From IMG/VR virus record IMGVR_UViG_3300019761_000009, positions 1-41,975 of that record: 41,975 nucleotides of DNA. One strand, given 5' to 3'. The notes beneath the pieces were generated by a model, which saw only the letters and a list, made by a program, of their open reading frames with translations, searched no databases and was not told where the DNA came from. The position numbers were made by a program, and so were the translations under genes. Below, piece by piece: positions 7,119 to 15,166 of this stretch; position 1 is the first letter of the stretch; each line of letters opens with the position of its first letter. This stretch comes from a virus.

Positions 7119-7229
7119 GTGAAATGTGAATGTTGTGGTTCAAAAAAAGAAGTTATTTTTATAGGACTAGGTTTAAAATTAAAAATAATATGCAGATGGT
7201 TATGTGCAAAATGTAGGAGTAGATTATGA
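7119..7229 (+). CDS. Micro zinc-ribbon protein (36 aa)
   Basis: GTG start with AAGGA 7 bases upstream, and an ATGA overlap with the VWA gene. The product has C-x-CC near the N-terminus (KCECCGSKK) and C-x3-C-x2-C near the C-terminus (CRWLCAKC), enough to hold one zinc ion. It sits between the ATPase and VWA genes and could be an adaptor for that pair. Two similar micro-proteins are encoded at 14587 and 39076. Confidence 0.65.
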   Translation: MKCECCGSKKEVIFIGLGLKLKIICRWLCAKCRSRL

Positions 7230-8620
7230 GTGGTAGTTTCTTAGACGGATTTTTTGTAGGTGGAAGATATAATACTAAAACAAAAAAAGAGAAGCTCGAA
7301 ACAAGAATTAAGGACTCTGTCCTTAATCTGGTAATAGAGCGTGACCAAAGTTTCCTGCATACAGCTAGAAAAAACAATACAAGTATTATTGTTAATAATA
7401 GAGGTGGAGGTATTCAACAATTTATACATGATAGTAGAGAGTTTATTTCTTTTCCAAGTGAATTTGAAGACAAACTAGCAGGTATGACAGAACAAGATGC
7501 TGAGAACTATTTAGATGATGTTATTAAAATGGTTACAGCAAAATCAACTTGTAATATTGAAGATTGGGAAGAATCTCAAATGGAAGGATTCCAGCAAGAT
7601 AAAGTAAATAGATATACTGATATTACTGGTAAAGAATTAAATATAAAAGAACAATTATTAGAGTATAGAGAATCTAAATCTGAAGAGGAAACAAAGAAAG
7701 ATGTAGATGAGGGTGAAGCTACTGAATCAGGTGGTGGTACTCAAATGTCTTCAGGAGGTATGAAAACTGAAGAAGAATCAAGTGTTGGTCATGCTGAAGT
7801 AGAAGTCGCTATGAATACAAATAAAGTTGCTGAATATCAATTTCAAGATACAGATTTGGCTTTAGATTCTAAATTACCTGAAGAAGTAAAGAAGACTAAA
7901 TTTTACTATGACGGAGAAGATGATGATGGTTACGGAAGACAAAGAATGTCTGAAATTGAAGAACATCATTGTAAAGAATTAGCAAACCAAATATTAAAAA
8001 GCTTTAAGGGTAGAGTTTCTAAACTAAGAACATCTGTACCAAGCAAAAAGCTAGTTGCTAAATCATTAGTTTTAGATAATAGTGAAAAGATATATCAAAA
8101 TAAAAAAGGTGATAATGGTAAAGATTTAAATGTAAACTTGATTATAGATATGTCTGGTAGTATGTCTGGTGAGCCAGTTAAAAATGCTACCATGATGATA
8201 TATATATTTAATGAGATTGCTCATGCAGGTAAATTAAAAGGTTGTGTTATATGGTCTGAAACTGGTTCAAGATGTAAAGTACCATTTCCAATGCCAAGAG
8301 AGTTTGTAAAAAATATGCTATCTACTGGTGGTGGAGAAGGTTTAGGTAAAAATTTAAAACATTATCTTCCTGAGTTAAAAGAAGTAGACCAAAATATCTG
8401 TATGACAGATGGACAGCTAACTGATGACCCAATATTAACATCTCTGTATGAGAAAGAAAAAGTTAAAATGATGGGTGTATATGTAAATAAAGATGCTAAA
8501 GATTTATTAGAGTATACTGGCTCTCTTAGTAGATGGTTTACTACTTCTTTGGTTAGAAGAGATATTAGTGAACTATGTCAAAAATTAGTTCAGATTGGAC
8601 TTAGAAAAAAAGGTAAATAA
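7226..8620 (+). CDS. VWA-domain protein, CobT-like partner of the AAA+ ATPase (464 aa)
   Basis: The MIDAS motif DMSGS lies at 308-312 and the later MIDAS Asp is in MTDGQ (D395), so the C-terminal 160 residues are a metal-binding von Willebrand A domain. The middle (about 140-240) is acidic and Gly/Ser-rich, as in CobT. MoxR/CobS ATPase plus CobT/VWA pairs are known in several tailed phages, but their substrate is unsettled. The start is fixed by the ATGA overlap with the micro Zn-ribbon gene. Confidence 0.9.
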   Translation: MSGSFLDGFFVGGRYNTKTKKEKLETRIKDSVLNLVIERDQSFLHTARKNNTSIIVNNRGGGIQQFIHDSREFISFPSEFEDKLAGMTEQDAENYLDDVIKMVTAKSTCNIEDWEESQMEGFQQDKVNRYTDITGKELNIKEQLLEYRESKSEEETKKDVDEGEATESGGGTQMSSGGMKTEEESSVGHAEVEVAMNTNKVAEYQFQDTDLALDSKLPEEVKKTKFYYDGEDDDGYGRQRMSEIEEHHCKELANQILKSFKGRVSKLRTSVPSKKLVAKSLVLDNSEKIYQNKKGDNGKDLNVNLIIDMSGSMSGEPVKNATMMIYIFNEIAHAGKLKGCVIWSETGSRCKVPFPMPREFVKNMLSTGGGEGLGKNLKHYLPELKEVDQNICMTDGQLTDDPILTSLYEKEKVKMMGVYVNKDAKDLLEYTGSLSRWFTTSLVRRDISELCQKLVQIGLRKKGK

Positions 8621-8621
8621 G

Positions 8622-8816
8622 ATGAGTCAAGTTTATAATATTACTTACGAGAAGCAAAATTACAAGACAATATATAAGCAGGTTGGAGAACACGAGCTAA
8701 TAGCTAATTGTCTAAAAGAAGGGTTTAAAGCTTTCGTATTCAAACATAAACCAACAAGAATTGCTATGGTTAAAATGATTAATGGTTCACCAGTTATAGG
8801 AGATTATAATGAATAA
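8622..8816 (+). CDS. Hypothetical protein (64 aa)
   Basis: I chose the ATG at 8622, preceded by AAAGGTAAATAAG. The frame is open to 8595 but only from a TTG inside the VWA gene. The protein (MSQVYNITYEKQ...) is a mix of short strands and a helix with one Cys. No family recognised. It overlaps the next gene by 8 bases. Confidence 0.65.
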   Translation: MSQVYNITYEKQNYKTIYKQVGEHELIANCLKEGFKAFVFKHKPTRIAMVKMINGSPVIGDYNE

Positions 8817-9093
8817 TAAAATATCAGTAGTTCAAGGTACAAATAAATCTTTAATTGATGGTGTTTCTGTAAAGCATATTGGAGATAATACATATTATTT
8901 CTTAGATGATACTCTATTAGCACAAGTATCATTTGATTTACATACTCTTGAAAGAAAATTAATTGTAAAGGCTAATATACTTACTTTTGAAGAAAAAGAT
9001 ATATTAGATAGGTTATTAGTTAGATTAGGCTTACAAGTACCTAGAGAGCAACTTTTAGAACTATATGGAGTTAATGGATGGAAACTGAATTAA
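8809..9093 (+). CDS. Hypothetical protein (94 aa)
   Basis: GGAG lies 6 bases before the ATG. The N-terminal half is beta-rich (SVKHIGDNTYYFLDDTLLAQVSF) and the C-terminal half helical (FEEKDILDRLLVRLGL). It ends in GWKLN, like other early proteins here. Overlaps the next gene by 16 bases. Function unknown. Confidence 0.65.
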   Translation: MNNKISVVQGTNKSLIDGVSVKHIGDNTYYFLDDTLLAQVSFDLHTLERKLIVKANILTFEEKDILDRLLVRLGLQVPREQLLELYGVNGWKLN

Positions 9094-9347
9094 AAGTAGG
9101 AGATAGAGTTAAAGTTATAAATAAATGGGTTGGATATATGGGACAAAATCCTGATGGTCTAATGGATAAATATCTAGGAAAAGAATTTACAATAGAAGCT
9201 TTAGGTAGTATTCATCCAAAATATGGACAACGATTTAAAGCTGTTGAAAAAGGCTTTAATGAATGGACTTGGTCTGAACCAATGATTCAGATTTGCGATA
9301 AAATAGAACAATTATCTTATGATGAAAATAAAGGATGGAACTTCTAA
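9078..9347 (+). CDS. SH3-like hypothetical protein (89 aa)
   Basis: Begins ELKVGDRVKVINKWVG, the usual opening of a small SH3/KOW-like barrel, with later strands EFTIEAL and RFKAVEK. The start ATG lies 8 bases after GGAG. Such barrels bind nucleic acid or protein, and nothing more specific can be read. Its end encodes AAAGGATGG, which also provides a ribosome site for the next gene. Confidence 0.65.
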   Translation: METELKVGDRVKVINKWVGYMGQNPDGLMDKYLGKEFTIEALGSIHPKYGQRFKAVEKGFNEWTWSEPMIQICDKIEQLSYDENKGWNF

Positions 9348-9616
9348 TGAAAATTATAGATGGATTATTAGGAGAGTATATATATATATCTAAACTTATG
9401 TATCCAAATGTAGTTATCTTTTACAATAACAAAAAAGTATTAAAGTCTGAAGAGATTACTAAGGTTGAAGCCAACATAAAAGGTATTGCTAAAAGTTTAA
9501 ATTGTTTAGATAGTGAGTATGTTAAATATGTATTAGCTAATTTAGATGATGTAGAGGAAGTTGTATTTAATAAAGATGGTTTGGTTAGATTTAGTATTAA
9601 ACCAAAAGGAGAATGA
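9347..9616 (+). CDS. Hypothetical protein (89 aa)
   Basis: The start at 9347 (MKIIDGLLG) overlaps the preceding TAA as TAATG. An ATG at 9335 would sit 2 bases from the purine-rich site and is less likely. The protein has a short hydrophobic patch (YIYISKLMYPNVVIFY) and an alpha/beta pattern. No family recognised. Confidence 0.65.
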   Translation: MKIIDGLLGEYIYISKLMYPNVVIFYNNKKVLKSEEITKVEANIKGIAKSLNCLDSEYVKYVLANLDDVEEVVFNKDGLVRFSIKPKGE

Positions 9617-9617
9617 T

Positions 9618-9878
9618 ATGATTAGTAGGGAAGAAGCTAAACAAATGTTTAGAGATGATAAAGATGCCTATGGTAAACCAAGAGCAATAATGTCAAAAAT
9701 AGATATTATATATGATAGTCTTGAGCCTGTAGTAAAGGAAGTTAAAATAAGTGATTTGACTTTTGATAACTCTCATAGGATTGCAGAGTTAATGTACGAG
9801 AATTTAGATATAAAAGTTGTTGAAGCATTGATGCTTGATTTAGAAGCTCAAATTCGATTTAGGGGAAAGGAGAATTAG
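9618..9878 (+). CDS. Helical hypothetical protein (86 aa)
   Basis: The ATG at 9618 is preceded by AAAAGGAG with a 6-base spacer. The frame is open to 9561 but lacks a ribosome site there. Opens MISREEAKQMFRDD and is mostly helical and acidic. The next gene starts immediately after the stop (TAGATG). Function unknown. Confidence 0.7.
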   Translation: MISREEAKQMFRDDKDAYGKPRAIMSKIDIIYDSLEPVVKEVKISDLTFDNSHRIAELMYENLDIKVVEALMLDLEAQIRFRGKEN

Positions 9879-10133
9879 ATGGAAAAATTAATAGAAATTG
9901 GAATATTTTTAGTATTATTGTTTGTGGTAATTACTGTATTTAATGGAAAAGATGATACTGATAGCAAAAAAGAAAGAAGTGGATTTATCTTGTATACAGA
10001 CTATGGTACTGGAAACCAATATATATCTACATTGTTAGATTTTACTGGACACAAGCCTAGATTAGATAAAGATGGTAAACAAGTTAATATATATACTAAT
10101 CCTGCTAAGTTTTCAAAAGAAGAAAAGAAGTAA
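9879..10133 (+). CDS. Single-pass inner-membrane protein (84 aa)
   Basis: Residues about 5-22 (IEIGIFLVLLFVVITVF) form one transmembrane helix near the N-terminus, followed by a charged domain of about 60 residues with no cysteine. Short N-in or N-out membrane proteins of early phage operons often interfere with host entry or division, but no specific family is visible here. Last gene before the promoter at 10139. Confidence 0.75.
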   Translation: MEKLIEIGIFLVLLFVVITVFNGKDDTDSKKERSGFILYTDYGTGNQYISTLLDFTGHKPRLDKDGKQVNIYTNPAKFSKEEKK

Positions 10134-10138
10134 TTAGG

Positions 10139-10144
10139 TATAAT
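10139..10144 (+). promoter_or_regulatory. Putative -10 (TATAAT) upstream of the primase gene
   Basis: A perfect TATAAT follows GG in the 41-bp gap before the 10175 gene, with the ribosome site AAGGA about 20 bases downstream. No -35 box is evident. T-rich stretches upstream lie in the end of the preceding gene. Confidence 0.45.
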
Positions 10145-10174
10145 ATATATCTACAAATATAAAGGATAATCAAA

Positions 10175-12376
10175 ATGGAAGAAACAATAGAACATGAAGA
10201 GGTTGTTGAAGAAATTGAAAGTAATGAAGAAAAAGTAGGTTATGACAACTTACCTTTTAACAAATTACAAGAAGAGTTAGTTGATGTTTTAGTTACTAAA
10301 ACTGGTAATGATGATAGAAATTTCTTTAGAGTTATGGTTGCATATAAATTATGTGAGATTAGTTCTAATATGAGAGCTACTATTAACTATGCAGGTACAA
10401 AAGGTATTCCTACAAATATGTATGCTTTAGCTTTAGCACCATCAGGTTACTCTAAAAATGCAAGTATGAACGTATTAGAAAAAGAAGTCTTCAGAGAGTT
10501 TAAAGATGAATTTATGACTAAGACTTTCTTGGATTTAAAAGATGCTAAGTTAGGTGTGTTAGCAGGAGAACTAGAAATACTTATGGGTATGGATGGTGAT
10601 GATGCAATGAAAAAGATTAGAGAAGAGTATGAAAGATTACCTAAATATATCTATTCATTTGGTTCAAGTACGCCTGAAGGTTTCAAAGCTATGAGAACTA
10701 AACTAAGTATGGCAGGAATTGGTGCTACAAGTAATATTATTGATGAGATAGGTTCTAACCTTACTAACAATAAAGAAACTCTTAACGTTCAACTAGAAGC
10801 ATTTGATATGGGTGATTCAAAACAAAAATTAATTAAAGTTGATTCAAATACAGATATGAAAGGTTCAGTTCCAAGTAATTTATTTGCATTTGGTACACAA
10901 TCTAAGTTATTAGATGGTGGTAATACTGAAAAAGAATTCTTTGAATTTTTAGAAACTGGTTATGGAAGAAGATTTATTATTGGTTTTGTTGATAACCATG
11001 TTAGAGAAACAACATTAAGTGCTGAACAAATATATGATAACATAATGAATCCAATGATTGATGCTAGTCTTATCTCTTATAGTAAATATTTTAAAGATTT
11101 AGCAGATAAAACATTTTATGGTGTTGAGTTAGGTATGTCGAAAGATAATACAATTAAACTTATTGAATATAGAAAATATTGTGATGAAAGAGCAAATGCT
11201 TTAAAAGAACATCAAGATATTCAAAAAGCTGTATTAAAACATAGCTACTGGAGAGTTTTAAAAATTGCTGGTGCATATGCTTTTGCAGAAAAATCAATAG
11301 AGATAACATCAGATAATATAGATAATGCAATAGCTTTATCAGAAGAAGGTATTAAATCGTTTGTTGCAATGTTGTCAAGAAAGAAACCATATGAAAGATT
11401 AGCTGATTATATTAGTGAAGTTGATAAGAAAATAACTCAAGTAGATTTGGTTGAAGATTTGCCTTTCTATAAAGGTTCTGAATCACAAAGAAAAGATTTA
11501 CTTAGTTTAGCTATTGCATATGGTTATAACAACAACATTATTATAAAGAGAACTATTAAAGATGGAATTGAATTTCTTGAAGGAGATAGTTTAAAAGAAA
11601 CAGATACTAATAAAATTACTTGTTCTTGGAGTAAAGATATTGCTAAAGGTTACACTCCTGCTGTAAGTGCATTTGAGAATCTACATCAGTTAGTATGTGG
11701 AGATGGTTTTCATTATTGTTCTCATTCATTTGAGGGTGGACATAGAACATCTGAGAAAGCTATAGAAGGTTTTAATTTGTTAATACTTGATGTTGATGGT
11801 GGATTACCACTTGAAACTTGTAAGAAATTAATGAATGAGTATAAGTTCTTAATTGCTACAACTAAAAGACATCAAACTGCTGGACATGGTGATAGATACA
11901 GAATTGTTTTACCTCTTAACTATGAGATTAAGTTAAACCCTGAAGACCATAAAAAGTTTATGAAAAATGTATTTGATTTTCTTCCTTTTGAAAGTGATGA
12001 ACAAACTGCTGATATTGCTAGAAAGTGGCAAAGTCATAAAGGTAGCTATGTTTATAATGATGGAAAGTTATTTGATGCACTACCATTTATACCTAATACT
12101 TCTAAGGAAGAAAAACAAAGAGAAGTATATGGTAAATACGAAGGTGTTGAAGCCTTACAAAAATGGTTTTTAATTAATAATATTGCAGAAGATGGTAGAA
12201 ACAATATGTTACTTAAATATGCTTTAGCATTATTAGATAATGGTTTAAGTAGTGACAACATTAGACATAGTGTTCATGATTTTAATACAAGACTTGATGA
12301 ACCTATTGGTGATAGAGAAATTGAACAAACAGTTATGAAAACTGTAATTAGAAAAGAAATAGAAAGAGAGAAATAA
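10175..12376 (+). CDS. Helicase-like ATPase / PrimPol-type primase fusion (733 aa)
   Basis: The N-terminal half looks like a DUF3987/SF3-related ATPase: a P-loop-like APSGYSKN (88-95) and Walker B IIDE (188-191). The C-terminal half is an archaeo-eukaryotic primase (PrimPol type): LILDVD with D539 and D541, H566 in TTKRHQ, and RYRIVLP (574-580). A PriCT-like helical tail follows (about 660-725). The order ATPase then primase is the reverse of many phage and plasmid primase-helicases. It probably primes and unwinds DNA for host DNA polymerase, as no phage polymerase is seen. AAGGA lies upstream of the ATG. Confidence 0.85.
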   Translation: MEETIEHEEVVEEIESNEEKVGYDNLPFNKLQEELVDVLVTKTGNDDRNFFRVMVAYKLCEISSNMRATINYAGTKGIPTNMYALALAPSGYSKNASMNVLEKEVFREFKDEFMTKTFLDLKDAKLGVLAGELEILMGMDGDDAMKKIREEYERLPKYIYSFGSSTPEGFKAMRTKLSMAGIGATSNIIDEIGSNLTNNKETLNVQLEAFDMGDSKQKLIKVDSNTDMKGSVPSNLFAFGTQSKLLDGGNTEKEFFEFLETGYGRRFIIGFVDNHVRETTLSAEQIYDNIMNPMIDASLISYSKYFKDLADKTFYGVELGMSKDNTIKLIEYRKYCDERANALKEHQDIQKAVLKHSYWRVLKIAGAYAFAEKSIEITSDNIDNAIALSEEGIKSFVAMLSRKKPYERLADYISEVDKKITQVDLVEDLPFYKGSESQRKDLLSLAIAYGYNNNIIIKRTIKDGIEFLEGDSLKETDTNKITCSWSKDIAKGYTPAVSAFENLHQLVCGDGFHYCSHSFEGGHRTSEKAIEGFNLLILDVDGGLPLETCKKLMNEYKFLIATTKRHQTAGHGDRYRIVLPLNYEIKLNPEDHKKFMKNVFDFLPFESDEQTADIARKWQSHKGSYVYNDGKLFDALPFIPNTSKEEKQREVYGKYEGVEALQKWFLINNIAEDGRNNMLLKYALALLDNGLSSDNIRHSVHDFNTRLDEPIGDREIEQTVMKTVIRKEIEREK

Positions 12377-12377
12377 A

Positions 12378-12557
12378 ATGGGAAAGACTATTGGAGTTAT
12401 GTTTAATGAAATATTTGGAAAAGCAATTTCTGGAGATATTGAAATATTAAAAGATATTAAATTACAAGGAAGATTTAGCGAACAAAATGTAGAAGATGCT
12501 ATGGATATACTATCTACTGAAGATATAAATAAAATATATAGTAAAAATTTTAAATAA
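12378..12557 (+). CDS. Small helical hypothetical protein (59 aa)
   Basis: It begins 1 base after the primase stop, with purine-rich GAGAGAAA upstream. The product (MGKTIGVMFNEIFGK...) is helical and mildly amphipathic, with no motif recognised. Fills most of the gap between the primase and the Sak4-like gene. Confidence 0.55.
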   Translation: MGKTIGVMFNEIFGKAISGDIEILKDIKLQGRFSEQNVEDAMDILSTEDINKIYSKNFK

Positions 12558-12611
12558 ATATATCTGGTCTTAGAGGCACACATAGGAATAATTAGCACAT
12601 TTTGAGTTTAA

Positions 12612-13337
12612 GTGTCAGATGTCTATGTAAATCCAGTAATATATTTTGCAAAGTATAAAGGAGAAAAATTGGGAATATCGGTTATGGTTCTAGGAGAATC
12701 AGGAAGAGGAAAGAGTCGTTCAATGAAAAATTTGAACCCAGAAGAAACATTAGTTATTAAAGCTATTAACAAACCATTTCCATTTAAGAGTGTTGATTGG
12801 AAACCATGTACAAAAGAGAATCCAAAAGGTAGTTTGTATACATCAGATAATTATGACACTATTAAAAAAGCTATGTTGATGGCTAAAGATTTAGGTAAAA
12901 AAGTTATTGTTATAGATGATGCTCAATACTTAATGGCAAATGAGTTTATGAACAAAAGTGCTGTTAAAGGATTTGACAAGTTTACTGAGATTGCTAAGAA
13001 TATGTGGGAGTTAATTACTACTGCAAATGAAAAGTTAGATGATGATATGAGAATTTACTTCTTACAGCATACAGAAACTACTGCAACTGGTGAAGTTAAA
13101 GCTAAAACCATTGGTAAGATGTTAGATGATAAAATTACTATTGAAGGTATGGTAACTATTGTTTTAAATGCAAATTTAGAAAGCGGTAATTATTTCTTTA
13201 CTACTCAAAATAGTGGAAATGATACTTGTAAATCACCTGAAGATATGTTCCCTGAACATAGAATAGATAATGATTTAAGACAAGTTGATGATGCAATATG
13301 CGAATACTACGGTATTGAAAAACAAAAGGAGAAATAA
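12612..13337 (+). CDS. Sak4-like single-strand annealing/RecA-fold ATPase (241 aa)
   Basis: Walker A is GESGRGKS (28-35) and Walker B VIVIDDA (98-104), followed by QYL. The length and the ending KSPEDMFP...IDNDLRQVDDA fit the Sak4/AAA_24 group of phage recombinases. These load with SSB to anneal or exchange strands. The SSB-like gene at 13615 and nuclease at 4401 support this. The start is GTG at 12612, because an in-frame stop lies directly upstream and the next Met is too near the P-loop. The ribosome site (GAG) is weak. Confidence 0.85.
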   Translation: MSDVYVNPVIYFAKYKGEKLGISVMVLGESGRGKSRSMKNLNPEETLVIKAINKPFPFKSVDWKPCTKENPKGSLYTSDNYDTIKKAMLMAKDLGKKVIVIDDAQYLMANEFMNKSAVKGFDKFTEIAKNMWELITTANEKLDDDMRIYFLQHTETTATGEVKAKTIGKMLDDKITIEGMVTIVLNANLESGNYFFTTQNSGNDTCKSPEDMFPEHRIDNDLRQVDDAICEYYGIEKQKEK

Positions 13338-13613
13338 ATGTTAACTATTAAAAAAGGTTTTGTTCAAGCAGAAGGTGACAATATTGAGTTGATTGCAGAT
13401 TTTGTTGTTTTAAGAAAAGCAATTAGTGAAAATCCAAAAATGAAAGAATTTTGGGACAAAGCTGTTGAATCAGAAGATATGCTAAAAGAAGTAAAAGCTT
13501 CTGAAGTTAAAAAAGATGAAGATGTGTGTGATTGTCCCAACTGTAGGTTAAGAAGAGAAATCAGAAAAGAAGTAGAAGAAGAAAATAAATTAAATAAAAA
13601 AGAAGGATTATAA
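13338..13613 (+). CDS. Hypothetical protein with CxCxxC motif (91 aa)
   Basis: Starts directly after the recombinase stop, with AAAAGGAG upstream. It ends in a charged coiled segment preceded by CDCPNC (about residues 67-72), a possible zinc knuckle. Sits between the recombinase and SSB genes, so it may be a mediator of that pair. No family recognised. Confidence 0.7.
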   Translation: MLTIKKGFVQAEGDNIELIADFVVLRKAISENPKMKEFWDKAVESEDMLKEVKASEVKKDEDVCDCPNCRLRREIRKEVEEENKLNKKEGL

Positions 13614-13614
13614 A

Positions 13615-14304
13615 ATGGGTATGTTTGATGAAATAGAAATAGAAAAAGATTTAGTAGAAGTAGAAGATAAGATTGGTGGTTTTAAAAAGTTTGATAAAAC
13701 TGGTTTTTATACTGGTGTAATTGAAAAAGCTTATGCTAAAGTTTCAGATGGTGGTGCATTTGGTGTAGTTACACATATTAAAAGAGCTGATGGTGCTGTA
13801 TTACAAAATACTGAATGGATTACATCAGGTACAGCTAAAGGTTGTAAAAATTACTGGATAGATAAAAATGATAATAAAAATCCTCTTCCAGGATACACAA
13901 ATATCCACAACTTAGATGGTATCTTAGGTTATGATAGAGATTATCCTAAAACTGAAAAAGGTAATATTATGCTATATGATTTTGACCTTAAAACTGAAGT
14001 TCCAACTGAAGTTGAAATCATATCTGAATGGGTAGGAAAAGAAATTGGATTACTTGGTATGGTATTGATTGAAGATAAATGGAATGAAAAAACTAAATCT
14101 GTAACAAAGTTTGAAGTTAAACATTTTGTTGATGCTAAAACTGGTAAAACTAGAAATGAACAAATTTCTGGAAAAGATGGATTTAAAGCTAAATGGGTTA
14201 AAGCTTATGGTGAAGATTACGTTGTAGATAAAAGAGAAGAGTCTAAAGGAGCTTCTGTTGATTCTGCTGGTGCAACTAAAAGTGATGATGATTCTCCTTT
14301 TTAA
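13615..14304 (+). CDS. Single-stranded DNA-binding protein (229 aa)
   Basis: The protein has a beta-rich OB-fold-like core (GFYTGVIEKAYAKVSDGGAFGVVTHI is the first part) and a disordered tail ending DDDSPF. This acidic-aromatic tip is typical of SSB and T7 gp2.5-like proteins, where it recruits partners. Size is close to T7 gp2.5 (232). It lies between Sak4-like and RusA genes. It would coat single strands during host-driven replication and recombination. Confidence 0.85.
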   Translation: MGMFDEIEIEKDLVEVEDKIGGFKKFDKTGFYTGVIEKAYAKVSDGGAFGVVTHIKRADGAVLQNTEWITSGTAKGCKNYWIDKNDNKNPLPGYTNIHNLDGILGYDRDYPKTEKGNIMLYDFDLKTEVPTEVEIISEWVGKEIGLLGMVLIEDKWNEKTKSVTKFEVKHFVDAKTGKTRNEQISGKDGFKAKWVKAYGEDYVVDKREESKGASVDSAGATKSDDDSPF

Positions 14305-14309
14305 TAGTT

Positions 14310-14585
14310 ATGAATCCTAATTTTGTTAGGTATCAACCTGAAATAAAAAAAATCACTAAGGCTAATTCAGTCTTGGTGAATAATAGGATTATATACATAG
14401 TTAAAAAAGATGAAGTTGGTAAAGCTTCTAAATTTTATTGTACCTATGATTATGAAACTAAGATTAAATTAGGTTTCTTTTTTACCAAAGATGAGATAGA
14501 AAATAAACTTACTATATTATTTAAAAAAGAAAAAATGTTGGATAGATTAGATTTATTCTTTAGTAAATTAGACAAAAGGAGTTAG
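14310..14585 (+). CDS. Hypothetical basic protein (91 aa)
   Basis: No strong ribosome site precedes the ATG, so translation is probably coupled to the SSB gene, whose stop is 5 bases upstream. Basic, with a beta-rich start (NSVLVNNRIIYIVKKDE) and helical end. No family recognised. Confidence 0.65.
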   Translation: MNPNFVRYQPEIKKITKANSVLVNNRIIYIVKKDEVGKASKFYCTYDYETKIKLGFFFTKDEIENKLTILFKKEKMLDRLDLFFSKLDKRS

Positions 14586-14586
14586 C

Positions 14587-14655
14587 ATGGAATGTGAAGG
14601 TAAAAGTTGCAAGATATGTGAGCGTAGAAAGAATTGTTATAGATATGGTAATTAA
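14587..14655 (+). CDS. Micro Cys-rich peptide (22 aa)
   Basis: A good AGGAG is 6 bases before the ATG. Four cysteines in MECEGKSCKICERRKNCYRY give C-x4-C-x2-C-x5-C, enough for one zinc ion. Its stop is 1 base before the RusA start (TAATATG), so it may also couple RusA translation. Compare the 36- and 34-residue Zn-ribbon genes at 7119 and 39076. Confidence 0.5.
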   Translation: MECEGKSCKICERRKNCYRYGN

Positions 14656-14656
14656 T

Positions 14657-15088
14657 ATGAAAAATATAATGATAACAGTTCCTAAAGCTCCAGTATCAGC
14701 AAGTAGACCTAGAGTTCCAAGATATGGGAAACCATATTATAACGAGCCATACAATACATACAAACAATATTTAAAAGATTATATGAAGATGTTTATGTTT
14801 GAAAGTAAAAACCTCGTATATCCAAAGTATGAGCCATTACATATAGATATTATATTTTATATGGAAATACCTAAGTCTACTTCTAAAAAGAAAGCCTTAA
14901 CTATGGAAGGTTTATTTCATGTAAAAAAACCAGATAAAGATAATTTAGAGAAAGCTGTACTTGACTCAATGAATGGTGTAGTTTATCATGATGATGGACA
15001 AGTGTGTAGTTCTACTGTTAAAAAAATTTATAGTTCTAATCCAAGAACAGAAATTAATATAACAAGTTTGGAGCTAGGAAATATATAA
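14657..15088 (+). CDS. RusA-family Holliday junction resolvase (143 aa)
   Basis: The family core KKPDKDNLEKAVLDSMNG is present, with D93, D103 and D112/D113 (HDDGQV) as catalytic metal ligands. The start MKNIMITVP at 14657 follows the micro-peptide stop. The frame is open upstream to 14594 but that would overlap the peptide gene, and the extra residues do not match the family. RusA cuts branched DNA and would resolve recombination intermediates before packaging. Confidence 0.92.
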   Translation: MKNIMITVPKAPVSASRPRVPRYGKPYYNEPYNTYKQYLKDYMKMFMFESKNLVYPKYEPLHIDIIFYMEIPKSTSKKKALTMEGLFHVKKPDKDNLEKAVLDSMNGVVYHDDGQVCSSTVKKIYSSNPRTEINITSLELGNI

Positions 15089-15165
15089 TGGATGAATTAA
15101 TTAAAAAAGCAAATGAGTATGCTAAATTATTCAAATCAAAACAAATAATAATAAAAGGAAAATAG
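15088..15165 (+). CDS. Possible 25-residue basic peptide
   Basis: AGGAA lies 7 bases before an ATG that overlaps the RusA stop (TAATG). The peptide (MDELIKKANEYAKLFKSKQ...) is an amphipathic basic helix. Support is from ribosome site and spacing only. Confidence 0.4.
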   Translation: MDELIKKANEYAKLFKSKQIIIKGK

Positions 15166-15166
15166 A

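Noticed and set aside
5847-8620. Cobaltochelatase (vitamin B12) function for the CobS/CobT-like pair
   Set aside because: No CobN-like large subunit or other cobalamin gene; the similarity is to the general MoxR-VWA class.
12245-12598. Open frame on the minus strand, 117 codons, opposite the primase end and the 12378 gene
   Set aside because: Ser/Ile/Phe-rich antisense artefact of AT-rich coding DNA; the forward genes have clear motifs or spacing and this frame has no ribosome site.
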